Below, piece by piece: positions 31,195-43,853 of a stretch of 53,871 nt of DNA. The stretch spans positions 1 through 53,871 of the forward strand of contig JABFUD020000242.1 in assembly GCA_014529385.2 (NCBI GenBank), read 5' to 3'. Numbering within the stretch: the first letter of the stretch is position 1; each line of letters opens with the position of its first letter. This stretch comes from Adiantum capillus-veneris. Its lineage: Eukaryota; Streptophyta; Polypodiopsida; Polypodiales; Pteridaceae. Made by a program: the position numbers and the translations under genes. Under the pieces are notes generated by a model, which saw only the letters and a list, made by a program, of their open reading frames with translations, did no database searches and was not told the DNA's origin.

Positions 31195-32084
31195 TTTGGA
31201 ATAGACTATGCTAAACCAAAAGGTAAAGATTCACATTCCGAGGAATATATGCCAGGTCTTCCGCCTCCATTCGCTTCGCATCCATTGCGAAGTAGGTCTT
31301 GAATTTAACCAAGAGCCGTCAGTTCGCTTTACCTTCTTTCTTTCTTTCTATGCCAATTTCTGTTCTGGAACAAGTATCTGCTCGTTTCCGTCCAATTCGG
31401 GTTGCATATCTGGCTTTCCATCATCGGGCACATAGCCTTCACAAGGCTTTAAGAGACTCACATGAAAAACATTATGAATCCTCCAAGTATTCTGGCAACT
31501 TCGGTCAAAGGAGATATCGTTTATCTTTTTGGAAAATCTGGAAAGGTCCACACTATCTCATGCTAAGCTTTCAAAGAAACCGCTCCTTTCCATTTTATTC
31601 TTTCTCGGGCGTGCCTTCCATAATGTAAGAGCACCCAATCATTCTCCTTCAATTTCAAATCGCAACGATGGCGATCTGCTGCCTTTTTTGTCTTTCCTAA
31701 AATTTCTGCAAAGCCTTCCGAACCAAGTCCCTCGTGAACTGGTTGGCTTCAAAGAAAAATCTTATCTTTTGTGCTAAGGAAGGGTGAACCCTTGTAGCAA
31801 ATTCAAGAATCTCAAATGGTACCTTCCCCATCAAAGAGTTAATTGTGTTTCTGTAGGCATATTCCACCAAAGGTAAAAACCTTTCCCAAGTAGTCTTCTG
31901 ATCCAACAAAGAAGACTTCAACAAATCCAGTACCACTAAATTAGCAATCTCTCATTGCCCGTCAGTCTGCGGGTGGAACGAAAATTGCAACCACGTGCCT
32001 ATGTTCTCCCAAATAGCCATCCGAAACAAACTCGTGAACTTGGGGTCCCTGTCGGAGACAATCGTCTCATGCATGCCATGTAAT
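31195..32084 (-). pseudogene. Element 2 integrase core and C-terminus, right copy
   Basis: Mirror of 25956-26830. The core stretch 31697-31936 is identical in translation to the left copy. The C-terminal part differs by single bases. The target copy gtaat (attac on the minus strand) is at 32080-32084. Confidence 0.88.
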
Positions 32085-32752
32085 TGTCATGGATGCTTGA
32101 GAGTAAGTCGTTGCCTGCATTATCACTAGAAGAATCTAGAAGGATCCAAAATATTCTAGAAGGTTCTAAAAGTATCAAGAAGATTCTAGAAGTTTCTAGA
32201 AGCTTGAAGAAGATTCTGGAAGAATCTAAAAGTCTCTAGAAATCTCTAGAAGGATCCAGAATATTCTAGAAGGTTCTAAAAGTATTAAAAAGATTCTAGA
32301 AGTTTCTAGAAGCTTGAAGAAGATTCTCGAAGAATCTAGAAGTCTCTAGAAAGCTCTAGAAAGTTGAAGAAGGATCCAAAAGGTTCTAGAAGAACTAGAA
32401 GGATCAAGAAGGTTCTAGAAGATTCTAACCTCCTCAAGGAGAACCTAGAAAGTCCTAACCTCCTCAAGCACTAGTATAAATAGGGGTCTTGGGTCACAAG
32501 CCCATCAGTCTTGCCAACACAAGTTGTGAGCCTCCTATGAAAAATCCTTCTGCTAGTTCTTATGTTCAAGTATTGTCCTTGCAATCAAGCCTTGTCTTGT
32601 ACTCAAGTCATGTAATCCAAGTCTTGTATCTAGCTCTCTTAATAAAGTATTAAGTCTTGTAATCAATATTAAGCCTATCATCAAGTCCCAAGTTCTTGTA
32701 CATTGTGAGCGCCTCCACTTGCTCTCTTCTAGCTCTATACGCGCCCATAACA
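32085..32752 (+). repeat. Element 5 5' LTR, right copy
   Basis: Starts tgtcatgg, ends cccataaca. TATA box tataaatagggg at 32475-32486. The non-initiator-Met primer candidate tggcaagactcac follows from 32756. Confidence 0.92.
32128..32425 (+). promoter_or_regulatory. Heat-shock-element-like array, right 5' LTR
   Basis: About 30 ten-base gaagnttcta-type units, mirror of 25615-25912, ending about 50 bp before the TATA box at 32475. Confidence 0.8.
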
Positions 32753-32771
32753 GTTTGGCAAGACTCACATC

Positions 32772-33302
32772 ATGGCTTACCTAGCCATGCAACAATCTAT
32801 TTTGGAAAGCATTGCATCCACCTTGCAAAAGGTGCAACAACAAATTCAAGAGCTACACGCACAACGGAAAGAAGAAAAATCACACTTGCCAAGTCTAGTG
32901 GTGCAAGAGCTTCAAACCCCATCCCATTCCCAAGAGCTTCAACCTGCAGTGCAAGAACTCCATAAAGCCACTATATACCAAAATCCACCCATGATTTTGG
33001 CTAGTTCAAGGGGTCAAGTAGAGAAACCACACTTTCCAAGTCCAATAGTGCGAGAGCCTCAATCACCAGTTCAAGAAGACAATACGTTCAAAAATCTTCC
33101 CGTGGTTTCAGCTAGTTCACCACAACAAAGGAAGGATCTGGAGGACAACTTTCCTGAAAAAGTATAATGGGATAGGATCGAATTTTAGAGGCTTCTTCCA
33201 ACAAGCGGAGCTGTTTATATGCATGCAACCAAAGCTTTGTTCGGATGGTTCTTCTAAAATTATCTCATTGGTGCACTTCTCTCAACACACTTTGGAGAAG
33301 TA
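32772..33302 (+). pseudogene. Element 5 gag-like gene, right copy
   Basis: ATG at 32772. Open to 33167, where an A run is one base longer than in the left arm (tgaaaaag) and shifts the frame. The remaining sequence to 33302 matches the left gene. Confidence 0.78.
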
Positions 33303-34040
33303 GTTGTTGAAACCAAGCTTAGCAAGCTACGTCAAGGCTATCACCCTTCTTCATTCATTGGGAAAGGAATGGGAAAGATTTTCTTTGAGGACATTTACCG
33401 CTATCATGGACTTCCAAGTGACATTGTTTCAAATCAAGGATCAGAGTTGCTATCAAGCTTTTGGAAAGACTTGTTCAAGATTCAAGTTGTAAAGATTAAC
33501 CTCTCTTAATCCAATCATCCACAAAGTGATGGACAAACAAAGGGGGTGAATCAAGCCGTAGAGCAGTATCATCGATGCACAATAAACTATCATCAACACC
33601 TAATGATGGATGTCTACATGAATCATCAAGTGAAAAATCGGACTGCCATAAAATTAGCCACACATCTACAAAGCATTCACAAAGAATTGACAGTAAATAT
33701 CAGAAGAGCTCATCAGAGATATAAAGCTAGTGTGGACAAACATCAAATGCAGCATCCACTATACGAGATTAAGAATCGAGTGTGGCTTCTCCACCATGAT
33801 CTACGTTCATCTCACCCTTTGCAAAAGCTAGTTTATTAAAGACTTGGACCATTCAAGATAGTTGGCCAAGTGAATCCAATCACATATCATCTCCAATTCC
33901 ACAGTCTATGCAGATTTATGCAATCTTCCATGTTTTAGTACTTGGGTCTTCTCATTGGTCCAAACTTCATGAGTTCCATCAACAGCATCCATGGAAGCCC
34001 CAGTCAAGGAACACCACCGCTCCTCGTGGAACTCATCGCT
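33303..34040 (+). pseudogene. Element 5 integrase remnant, right copy
   Basis: Mirror of 23999-24736 with the same lost catalytic acids. The C-terminal stretch at 33546-33839 is unchanged. Confidence 0.8.
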
Positions 34041-34054
34041 AGAGGAGGGGGTAA

Positions 34055-34689
34055 TGTCATGGATGCTTGAGAGTAAGTCGTTGCCTGCAGTATCACTAGA
34101 AGACTCTAGAAGAATCTAGAAGGTTCTAAAAGTATCAAGAAGATTCTAGAAGCTTGAAGAAGAATCTAGAAGTCTCTAGAAATCTCTAGAAGGATCCAGA
34201 ATATTCTAGAAGGTTCTGAAAGTATTAAGAAGATTCTAGAAGTTTCTAGAAGCTTGAAGAAGATTCTCGAAGAATCTAGAAGTCTCTAGAAAGCTCTAGA
34301 AAGTTGAAGAATCCAGAAGGTTCTAGAAGAACTAGAAGGATCAAGAAGGTTCTAGAAGATTCTAACCTCCTCAAGGAGAACTAGAAAGTCCTAACCTCCT
34401 CAAGCACTAGTATAAATAGGGGTCTTGGGCCACAAGCCCCTCAGTCTTGCCAACACCAGTTGTGAGCCTCCCATGAGGAAATCCCTCTTCTAGTTCTCAT
34501 GTTCAAGTCTTGTCCTTGCAATCAAGCCTTGTCTTGTACTCAAGTCATGTAATCCAAGTCTTGTATCCAGCTCTCTTAATAAAGTATTAAGTCTTGTAAT
34601 CAATATTAAGCCTATCATTAAGTCCCAAGTTCTTGTACATTGTGAGAGCCTCCACTTGCTCTCTGCTAGCTCTATACGCGCCCATAACA
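34055..34689 (+). repeat. Element 5 3' LTR, right copy
   Basis: 635 bp. Contains the shorter ten-base array (34098-34361) and TATA tataaatagggg at 34411-34422. Confidence 0.92.
34098..34361 (+). promoter_or_regulatory. Heat-shock-element-like array, right 3' LTR
   Basis: About 26 ten-base units, mirror of 23677-23940, with the same uninterrupted GAA/TTC runs. Confidence 0.8.
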
Positions 34690-35081
34690 GTGATCTGAAG
34701 ACCTGGGCAATAAACAATCGTGCCCACGCTATGTTCTCGGGAGATGAAAAATGAAATCCATTGCAATATTTTCCCAAGGGCGGGTGGGTATGGGTAAAGG
34801 CTGTAACAATCCCTGTGCTTTATGCCTGTCAAACTCGACCTTCTGGCATACCAAGCAGTTGCGCACAAACTCGTCCACATCCTTCTTGAGTCTTGGCCAA
34901 AAGAAGTATCTCTCTACCCCTTTCAAGGTGGTAGCAATGCCGCAGTAACCCATAAAAGGCGGACAGTGGCATTCGGTTAGAACCTTTTCCCTCAACGGCT
35001 ATGTAACGCACAACATGGTTTTCTTCATCATGTAGCCATCCCAAATGGAATAGTCCGCTGCTATCTCCCTTTTCTGTATTC
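34690..35081 (-). pseudogene. Element 2 integrase N-terminus, right copy
   Basis: Mirror of 22955-23348: zinc domain and first catalytic aspartate, cut by element 5. Confidence 0.87.
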
Positions 35082-35450
35082 AACTGAATATTTCTGCAAA
35101 ATTTGTATCTGTGGCGTACTGACCGACCATATCCTCGAAGTTTCTATGATGTGTCGCGGAAATAGCCAGAACCAACGGCTTTCGAGACAAAGTATTTGCC
35201 ACCAATTTCTTCTATCCCTGCACATGGACAATCCAGAAGTAAACCATGACAAGATGTCTACCCACCCCATCTACTTTTTCCGATAGCTGCTTCCATGACA
35301 AGAAGTAGCGTAAACTCCCATCATCTGTGAAAACCGTAATATCGGCTCCGAGTAGGTAATGTAGCCATTGAATAAGAGCATGGATAGCCACCAAAAGCTC
35401 TTTCTCACATATCTGTACTGTCAATTCTCGCCTTGAGAACAATCTGCTCT
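35082..35450 (-). pseudogene. Element 2 RNase H C-terminal piece, right copy
   Basis: Mirror of 22585-22954. One base fewer in the KVD-GVGRH region than in the left arm. Target copy gctct (agagc on the minus strand) at 35446-35450. Confidence 0.87.
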
Positions 35451-36083
35451 TGTCACAAGACAGGCACCACGTGCCAATAGAAAAGAATAGACTAAACAGA
35501 CTTTTAGCACTTCAATAACCATTGAACTGAAAAAGAGAGACGATACGCGACACGGAGTGGCGGAATTCCACCCCAGAGAGTATTGGCCCCAAACATTGGC
35601 GCCCCTTTCGGTATTTCTTTATATTGCATCAACACAGTACAAGCCGGTACTCCAGACTCTACACCTTCTCCAAGAAGCTTGCCAGAGAATGAGCACTAAC
35701 CTCATATTTAAAGGCCCTTGGCCTGAAAAGCAGTTTACATGAAAAGCCTTCAAACTCAAAAACTTCTGGTCCAAAAAGCAATGCCAAAAGTTGCCAGCGT
35801 AATTACGGAAATCCGTACAGTTGCCACGTCATCAGCCAGTGCAAAGCGCGGAAATCCGTTGCCACATCATCATGTCAGTGCAATTTTCGGAAACTGCCAC
35901 GTCATCAGCTGCAGGTCTTGCTTTATTTTAATCTTTATGTCACTTGGGGCCCCATCGGACGGGGTCCCCATAAGTTGGTAGGACTTCTTTTGTTACTTGC
36001 TCTTCTTAGGGTTTAGGCCCCTCGGCTGGCATCAGTAAGTTGGCTCCATTCTTTAGGCTTTGACACGTCAGCAGTTTGTGGCA
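35451..36083 (-). repeat. Element 3 3' LTR, right copy
   Basis: Mirror of 21953-22584. Purine tract complement tctccccttctt at 36084-36095. Confidence 0.93.
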
Positions 36084-36201
36084 TCTCCCCTTCTTGAAAG
36101 AGAGTAATCGTCCGCGATTACAGCATATCTACAAAACAACTCAAGTTAGCTCAAAAAATTTCCGAGGGTCATTCCAAGGGACATTCCGAGGGACAATCAG
36201 T

Positions 36202-36303
36202 TTGCTCTTTTTGTTAAGGAGTTAGCTTCTCCTTTCAGCTCTTTTGATGAAGGAGTTAGCTTCTCCTTTCAGTTCTTTTGATCAAGGAGTTAGCTTCTCC
36301 TTT
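36202..36303 (-). repeat. Three 34-bp tandem repeats, right copy
   Basis: Mirror of 21733-21834. aggagttagcttctcctttc recurs three times. Confidence 0.92.
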
Positions 36304-36610
36304 CGTCTAGATCGGAACTCTTGATATTCCGGCGTAGTAAAATTAGCCCACACCCAGACCGTATTGATCTTCCACGGGTGTCTTGATGCACTAACATTAC
36401 ATACCCAGGCAATCTCATCCAATTAGGAATATTCAGTAATTGGCACATCACAATGCAACACAAATGCTGACATATACATATTACAAGACACAACAAACAA
36501 CGCCGTTGAGTACTCCCCCGAGACAAACGGTCTGCGGTATGAAGCTACTCAACGACTACCTCGTCATTCCCCCGCAAATAACCTAAAAAGGTCCGGGCCA
36601 TGAGCTCAGA

Positions 36611-36767
36611 GGACTGTACAACCAAACGCTCCCCAGACCACAGTCTGCATTGCTTGGAGGTTCAAGCCTACAACCAAACGCTCTCCATGCATCGGCCTGC
36701 GTCGTTCGGAGGTTTTCTAGCATACAACAAAACGCTCCCCATGCATCGGCCTGCGTCATTCCGAGGT
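36611..36767 (-). repeat. Three 52-53-bp tandem repeats, right copy
   Basis: Mirror of 21269-21425, with small base differences such as acaacaaaacgctcc in place of a T run. Confidence 0.85.
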
Positions 36768-36924
36768 CCAAACAATACCAAAACAGTATTTCTCACTTCT
36801 CCACCGGGAGTAAAATCACCAATCATTGAAACGGCACCAAGACAGGTTTAAAACAGATAGCATCCATTTCAAAAAAATTTCAAACAATACTTTCTCAAAC
36901 AATGTTCAAAAAGTATCTAAGTAG

Positions 36925-37458
36925 AAAACAACTAGAGAGGTCATTCAGAGTTTTGTTCAGACAACCGAACTTTGAAGACAATGGGCTTGCCTTCTGCATG
37001 ACGGTGATGGTTCGGTTCCGGACCAGGAGAGTTGCATCATTCTTGTCGTGCGAGGGCATGCCCTAGAGAACGTCGCAATTGCCCAACTTCATAATGTGGA
37101 ATCCGCTTTTCCTTGATAATCTTGTATAGTCACTCGAAGTGCACCAATGAGCGGTACCACTTTCTAAGTTTGCCCCATGGCTAGCTCGGCTTCAATTTCT
37201 CTACCCTCTGCATCATAATCAAAGTGCATTTGCTTCAAGAATTCTGGATGGATGAAGTTTTCCATAGCTCCGGGGTCAAAGAAAATAAGGGCTTTCAAGC
37301 CGTTGACTTTTTCCATAAGCTGTGCATAATTCATTAAAACTCTCGAGGTGTATATCATAAATATCGGGTACTAGTCCAATAGCAGGTCTAGCCTTCTTGG
37401 CCGGAGGTGGCCCCGGGGATTTGTCTGACATGCGAGCAGAAGGTTGCACTGAGGACGT
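36925..37458 (-). pseudogene. Element 3 gag end and protease, right copy
   Basis: Mirror of 20576-21110, with the same Asp-Pro-Gly-Ala active site and stop. The target copy acgt is at 37455-37458. Confidence 0.84.
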
Positions 37459-38582
37459 TGGTGTGCAGCCAAAGTCGGTCCGAGCTAGAAAGTGGTCTAT
37501 GCCAAGCAAAGGCTGCAGGCAGGTGCATTGCAGAAGGCTAGGGCAGGTACCAAAGCCCTGGGCAGCCAAAGGGTAGCGGAAGTATATGTTTAAAGCAGTT
37601 TTTTAGGCAAAAGAGCTGCAGGATGGTCCAGATAGGATGGCAGATGAAGGTGTCCGAAATGCCGAGTCAGTGCCTGGAATGTAGTGTTCAGTGCGCTCTA
37701 GGAGCCGGTCCAGACGGCTCGTCAAACGGAGCCATGGAGAGGGAGAGTATAGCCGGCCCAAGCCAAGGGGTCAAGCCTAGCCAAATGCAAAGGGATGAGC
37801 CCCATAGGAGACGAGTCTGAGAGCAAAGAGAAAGAGTAAGGATCCACCATGTGTACAAAGGGGTGGGCAGGCCCATTTCAAAGCCGGGCAAGTCCAAATG
37901 GCGACCAAGAAGACAAGTGAGAAGTGGGCCAAGTGTAAAGAGAGCAAGAGAGAGCAGAGGAAAAAAGTAAAGCCGTTCCTCCCTTCCTAAAGATGCCAAA
38001 TGTGAATGCCAGATGGGCCAATAAAAGGGTAGTTTCCAAAGTTGAAGGCCTCCCCCTATAAAAGTTAAATTTTAATCAAATTAGGGGCTTTTTTGGTGCC
38101 GTTTGAAGCCTGCAAAGTGGAGTTCTCTGACAAGCTAACCCCTTTGTAACTTTTTCTTGAAAATGGCCATGGTGATGGCAGTGCAAGCGGCTGTACATGC
38201 CTTTTGAAGTGCAATCAAGCCGCCGTTGCTCCCTCTTGTTGTTGTTTCCCCTTCCCCCCCCTTCTTTCTCCTGCTTTCATGTTTCCCATCGGTGCCGGCT
38301 GTGTGGATGTGTGTGCCCCCCTAGACCGACCGTGTTTTGTGTGAGTGAGATTGAGCGGCTCTGAGCGTGTGCAAGGGTGGAGACAGACCGTGGCAGTAGG
38401 TGTGCTTTGTGTGACGGATTTGTGGAGTGTGTGGACAGTGGAAATTGAGCAGGCAGTGGTCTGCTAGTGTAAAGTGTGTTTTGGAGGGTGTTTTCCGAGA
38501 GGATAGGGGTGTTGTGGATACCCTGAGCCATAGAGAGGCCCTTGTGTTTGTGTCGGGCGTGTTCCCCCATTCCCTCTCTCCA
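37459..38582 (+). repeat. Element 4 5' LTR, right copy
   Basis: Begins tggtgtgcagcc (two bases more than the left copy), ends ctctctcca. TATA tataaaag at 38057-38064. Primer candidate tggtgcccccact at 38588-38600. Confidence 0.91.
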
Positions 38583-38660
38583 TCTTCTGGTGCCCCCACT
38601 GAGGAACACACTGATTGCTCCCAGTTGATCGAAAAGAAGCAGTTTTTCGCGTTGGAAGTC

Positions 38661-39860
38661 ATGGCAGCAAGAAGCTATGGACCGATTTTCACAGGCGAGG
38701 AGTGCCCCGACGAGTGGATGTCGAATTTCGAGCTGTATATGCTAACATTGCGTATGCCAAACGAGGATAGCAAGATGCAGACGTTTCCTTTGGTGATGCG
38801 TGGTAAGGCTAAAATATGGTATGAAGCGTTGGAAGGCGAGCCGAAGCAAGCATGGTCGGCTCTACGGGCGAGGTTTCTTCACGCCTTTCGCAAGGAGGCG
38901 TCCCCAGTCGAGATGGGCGAAGCTGAAGGCGCTTAAGCAAGATGTAAGTGAAGAGTTCAATCTTTTTTTGGGTCATTTTGAGAGTGTTGGGCAGCTGAGA
39001 ACTAGCGACAGCCATGCAATTGGCTAATGGAGACTACTTCAAGCTAGATAAGTTCATGGCGTGTCTGCATCCTAAGGTGAGAGAAAAAGTCGATCTCGAG
39101 AGTCCAGAGAACTACAATGGTGCGGTAGCCATTGCACGGTCGAAGAGCAGAAAGATAAAGAAGAAGATAGAGCAGGGTGTGTCAGGCTACGAGACGATGG
39201 CCCCTGTTCAACCGCAAAGTCCGAGAGAAGCTATGCACGAAGAAAATCATGGAAACCAAGGTGTAGCTGTTGTGCCACAAAATTGGGTACGCACGGTACA
39301 AGATTTGTCCGAGCAAATGTAGGAGTTGCAGCGCAGTGTGATGGATAGAGGACAACCAAGAGGAGCAGGGGCAGGGCTGCCAGGTAGGTGCTACAATTAT
39401 GGAGAAGAGGGGCACTATGCACCCGAAATGTCCTCAACCACAGAGGGAGAGAGGAGGCATTTACCCGTTGTTTGGTAGAGGTCGAGGTCAAGGGCAGTTC
39501 AATGGTCCAAGAGAGCAAGCGATGGAGAATCCTATGCAGCTAGCTCCGCCAGACGGAGGTGAGGTCCCAAGAGTGAACATCATCGGGGTGGATAAGCAGG
39601 ATGTCGAGATTTTGGCCAATAAGAGAGTGAGGGTTGAGAGGGAGACAGAGACAGAGCGGGAAACAAGAGCTCGCAAAGGCAAAGAGAAGGTGTATGAAGG
39701 TAGAGAGCAGCCCGAGCCTAGCAAAAGAAGGAGGCGTCGCAAAATCAAACAAGCGGAATTCCAATTAGGGCGTGGCTATCCCGAGTACAATCTGGTAAGT
39801 GATGTTCAAAATAAAGCAAACATTACTTTTGGTCAGCTGTTAGCTTTAAATCCAAGTTAA
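38661..39860 (+). pseudogene. Element 4 gag, right copy
   Basis: ATG at 38661. Same frame changes and damaged zinc knuckle (39389-39435) as in the left copy. Confidence 0.82.
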
Positions 39861-39913
39861 GGAGGAAGTGGTCCACAAGTGTTAGCACCAGGCTACCAAG
39901 AGCTAAGGGAAAT

Positions 39914-40405
39914 GTGCAAGCGGTGCAAAACATAGCTTTGAGGGTAGGTAGCCCGACTAATGTCCTTCCACTGGTGGATGTTATAGAAAAGAGAATGCAG
40001 GTCCAAGCCTACATAGACGGTGGAGCGCAAGTTTGTGTCATGACAGAAGCAGCCATGAAAGAGACGGGAGTCGAGACAGTAGTCAAGTCGAATGTGCGCA
40101 TGAGGATGGCTAACCATACTAAGGCCAGATGTCTAGGTGTGGCTCAGGATGTGAAGGTCAAGGTGATGGGCATAGAGTGCCTGATAGACTTTTCTATGAT
40201 GAAAGCAGGGGATAATGCTTATCCGATCATTTTGGGTAGGCCATGGCTTTTAGCAATAGGTGCTAAGCAAGATTGGGAGAGCAAAGTGTTCACCTTGCCT
40301 GACAAAGAGAGGGGAAGGCAGATTGTGCTTGATTTGAAGACCAAGCAGAGCAGTTCTCATCCTATGGCAGTTAAAGATGAGGGCGACACGACGAGCTACG
40401 AGTAG
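39914..40405 (+). pseudogene. Element 4 protease, right copy
   Basis: Same 163 codons with Asp-Gly-Gly-Ala. The closing TAG at 40403-40405 is in phase with the RT segment that follows. Confidence 0.85.
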
Positions 40406-40459
40406 ACGGGTTATGATGAAGGCTACACTAGCACAGAGGAAGAGGAGAGCGAGGACGAC

Positions 40460-40948
40460 ATGCTGAAGATAGATGCAGACTTGTTCGGAGTCACCATAGA
40501 CGATTCCCCACCTAAAGAAAAAGGTATGCAAACTCAAGCTCATGGTTTAAGCATAGAGAAGGTTTCGAGCATGTTACGTGAAGATTTGACCAAGGGTGAA
40601 AAGAAGGGTTATGTTCAACAGTGTGAGTCTTATCCAAACCTATTTGCAACGGAGTACAAGCATTTGCGTGGTGCAAAAGGGGTAGAGCACAAGATTGTTC
40701 TCAAGGAGGGACATAGGCTTAAGGCACGGAAGCTGAGAAGACTAGGGGAAATCCAAAAGGAGGCCCTTTGGCAGGAGATCAATAAGTTGTTCGATGCAGG
40801 CATCATATACCCTGTGAAAGAGTCAGAGTGGGTCTCGCCAGTGGTTATAACCCCTAAGAAAAATGGGAAATGGAGAGTGTATGTCGACTACAAGCCACTG
40901 AATGTCGCGACCAAGAGGAATCACTATCCATTGCCATTTCAATCCTAA
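40460..40948 (+). pseudogene. Element 4 RT N-terminal part, right copy
   Basis: Identical in translation to 17081-17569. Frame changes near 40930. Confidence 0.89.
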
Positions 40949-41784
40949 ACCACGTGGCTGGGCACGAGAGATACTCGATTATGGATGGCTTTTTAGGGTA
41001 CTTTCATATAGGGATCGCACTCGAAGACCGGTTGAAGACCACATTCATATCTCCATGGGGTTGTTTCGCTTACCGCAGGATACCGTTCGGATTGGTGAAT
41101 GCATATGCCACCTTCCAAGATTGGATGAGCAGGGTATTTGGTCCATACCTGGGCCGATTTATCAGGGTCTTCATGGATGATATAGGCTACTACAATTCAA
41201 GATTAGAGCACCTATCAAAGCTGCAGTTATGCTTTCAAAGGCTTGATGAAGAAGGAGGTCAGCTGAACCCCAAGAAGTGCAAGCTAGCACAACCTCGAGC
41301 GCAGCTGTTGGGTCATGTGGTGTCGCAAAACGGTATAGAGGCTGATCCCGAGAAGGTGAATGCGTTGGTGTTGATGGAGCCACCATCAGATGCTCAAGGT
41401 TTAGCTTCGTTTGTTCATAAGCTGAAGTATCTATCGCGTTTCTTTTGGATGTTGTCGCAATATGTGCATCCTCTTCAAAAGAGAGCTCAGCAGGTGTATG
41501 GTTATAAGTGGGATGAGGAAGCTCAGGAGACTTTTGATAGGGTTAAGGAAATTTTGTGTCAGTTGCCGGCGGTGTCTCATCCCAATCGAGAGGACGATTT
41601 CTATGTGTCTAAGACAGTGGGCATACTTGCTGTTGGAGCGGTTCTGTTGCAAAAGGTAGGGAGAAGCTACAAGCCGATATACTTCGAAAGCAGGGTGATT
41701 AGCCCAGGAGAGGCTACCTACACTGAGGCGAAGCAATGGGTGATGGCTTTGGTCTTCGCTTGCAGGAAGTTCAAAGTGTATTAA
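40870..41784 (+). pseudogene. Element 4 RT palm/thumb and first RNase H, right copy
   Basis: Same protein stretch as 16245-17159, with Phe-Met-Asp-Asp near 41172-41183. Frame changes near 41780. Confidence 0.89.
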
Positions 41785-42806
41785 TTGTGCGCAAGTTTTT
41801 TGTGTTGACAGCTAATAATCTATTGCCAGAGGTAGTGTTACATTTGAAGCCACGAAGGAGGATTATGAAATGGGTGTTGGAGCTACAAGAGTTCGAGTTC
41901 GAGTTCAAGGTAGATCACACGAGTCGGTCTCACTTGGCGGACATTCTTGTCAACAAGGCCGTTGATTTGCCAGCCTATCCAAGGGTGGTGCGAGATGAAG
42001 CTAAGGAGGAGCCTGATTTAGATGATGCTTTTACAATGTGGTTCGACGGATCGTATCGAAGGGTAGTACAGAAAGCAAGAGGAGGTGTGGTGATACACGA
42101 CCCTCACGGCAAAGCTATATTTTCGAAGGCGTATGATTTGGAGGATGTCCATACCAATAATGAGGCGGAGTATCTCACTCTGCATTTGGGTTTGAAGCAG
42201 TGTATAGAGTTCGGCATTTTGAGGTTGGTGGTGAAAGGAGATGCGTTGCTAGTCATCAAGCAACTGCTAGGCCAATGGCAGATAAAGCGTGATTCGTTGA
42301 AGCATTGGTTCTTTTCCATCAAGAAAATGCTAAAGTCTTTTGAAGAAGTTCAATTCAAGCATGTGAGAAGAGAGCAGAACCAAGAGGCGGATCAGTTAGC
42401 AAGTAGCAAAGTACAGGTGCATGTTGCAGGTCTATATGTGGCCCCAGCCACTTATGCAGGCAGAGAGACTCTAAAAGAGATTGAAGGGTTTTTGAGTACA
42501 GGGCAATGTTCAGAGGGTTTGTTCAAGTTACAGAAAAGAAAAGTGGTGCAGAAGGCCCGCAAATTCACACTGGTAGGTGAGGATCTCATGAACTATGGGC
42601 GTGACGGAGTGCTTAGAAGGGTGTTGTACAAAGAAGAGATAGGGATGGTGCTAGAGCAATGCCATGAAGAAAGCGAACATCAGGGTAAGGATCAAGTTCT
42701 GTTTCGAGTGCTTAGAGCAGGCTTTTGGTGGCCTTCCATAGTAAAGGACGTGCATTACTGGTGCAAAACATGCCACGAATGTCAAACTATAGGTGAAAGA
42801 CGATAG
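41736..42806 (+). pseudogene. Element 4 archaeal-type RNase H and integrase zinc domain, right copy
   Basis: The 356-codon stretch is identical in translation to 15223-16293, so the best-preserved domain is unchanged between arms. Confidence 0.91.
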
Positions 42807-43506
42807 CGGAGTCATAAGGTGCCATCATCGCACAAAGTGCTATGGGGTCTGGATGCCATAGGTCCTCTCCCAAAGTCCACAAGCGGTAAGGAGTACGTGG
42901 TGGTAGGAATTGACTACCTTAAAGATGGGTCGTGGCCAAGGCAGTGAAGGAAGTAAATGCTAATGTGGTGGCTCAGTTTATGTTCGATAACATTTGTTGC
43001 CGTTTTGGTGTTCCATGGGTGTTAGTTTCTAATAGGGGTCAGGGATTTAAAAGCAAGCTCATGAGTGCATTAGTGGAAAAGCTAAAGATTCAGCATCGGT
43101 TTTCCTCACCCTATCACCCCTAGTGCAATGGTCTAGTCGAGAGTGCTAATGGGCAAATCGTCAAAATGTTAACAAAGTACGTGTACAAGCAGGAAACTCA
43201 GTGGGAAACAAATCTGGAGAAGTGTCTGTGGACGTATAGAACGTCCTACAAAGTAGCTATAATTTCACTCCATTCGAGCTAGTCTATGGTAAGGAGGCTA
43301 TGTTGTTGATGCATGCACAGTTAGGTGCTTTGAAGGGTATGTGGCGTGTCAATGCCACTCAACAAGGAATTCTACAGGATTGGATAGCCAGTTTGGAGGC
43401 TTTGCAGATGGACAGAGAGGCAGCGGCAGACTACTATGTAAAGCATAGAGAAAAGCAGATTGCCAAGCTCAACCACAACCTGTCAGACAAGGAGACCTGG
43501 TCATGA
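42807..43506 (+). pseudogene. Element 4 integrase core, right copy
   Basis: Mirror of 14523-15222, with the same Asp-to-Asn change (VSNRGQGF) and TAG before CNGLVES. Confidence 0.84.
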
Positions 43507-43508
43507 AG

Positions 43509-43735
43509 TATGAAAGCTACCTATTTCACATTCCAAAAGAAGTTCAAGAAGAAGTGGGGGTCCTTAAAGTGCAAAAGGCCTTTCCGAATGGACCTATCAG
43601 ATGGTAAGAGAACGGCAAGTTCTTAGGTACAAGGTGAATGGTGTGCGCTCAAGCTGTATTTCAAAGCTGATGTCAATCAGTTGTAGTAATGGGGGTGGAC
43701 ACCCTCTAAAGCAGTGTGCGAGAGAAAATAGCTTG
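43509..43735 (+). pseudogene. Element 4 integrase C-terminus, right copy, heavily damaged
   Basis: Starts like the left copy (43510-43551), then carries about 12 differences in 170 bp, mostly one- to two-base losses and one loss of about 12 bases near 43662. The GPY module and the frame are gone. Confidence 0.85.
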
Positions 43736-43853
43736 TACATAAAGTTACGATTTTTGCAAGTGCTTTCAGTATCAGTTTAGTATGCCAGTTTTAAAGTTTT
43801 GCACATATGCTTTTGGTCGAACATAAATGTTCGACGAGGGAGTTGTGCAATGA

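Larger units (their letters stand above)
32085..34689 (+). mobile_element. Element 5, right copy
   Basis: Plus-strand copy, LTRs 32085-32752 and 34055-34689, purine tract agaggagggggtaa at 34041-34054, target copies gtaat (32080-32084) and gtgat (34690-34694). Total length is two bases shorter than the left copy. Confidence 0.92.

Noticed and set aside
34729-35450. Independent second integrase/RNase H gene cluster in the right half
   Set aside because: It is the mirror copy of 22585-23309, not a separate element.
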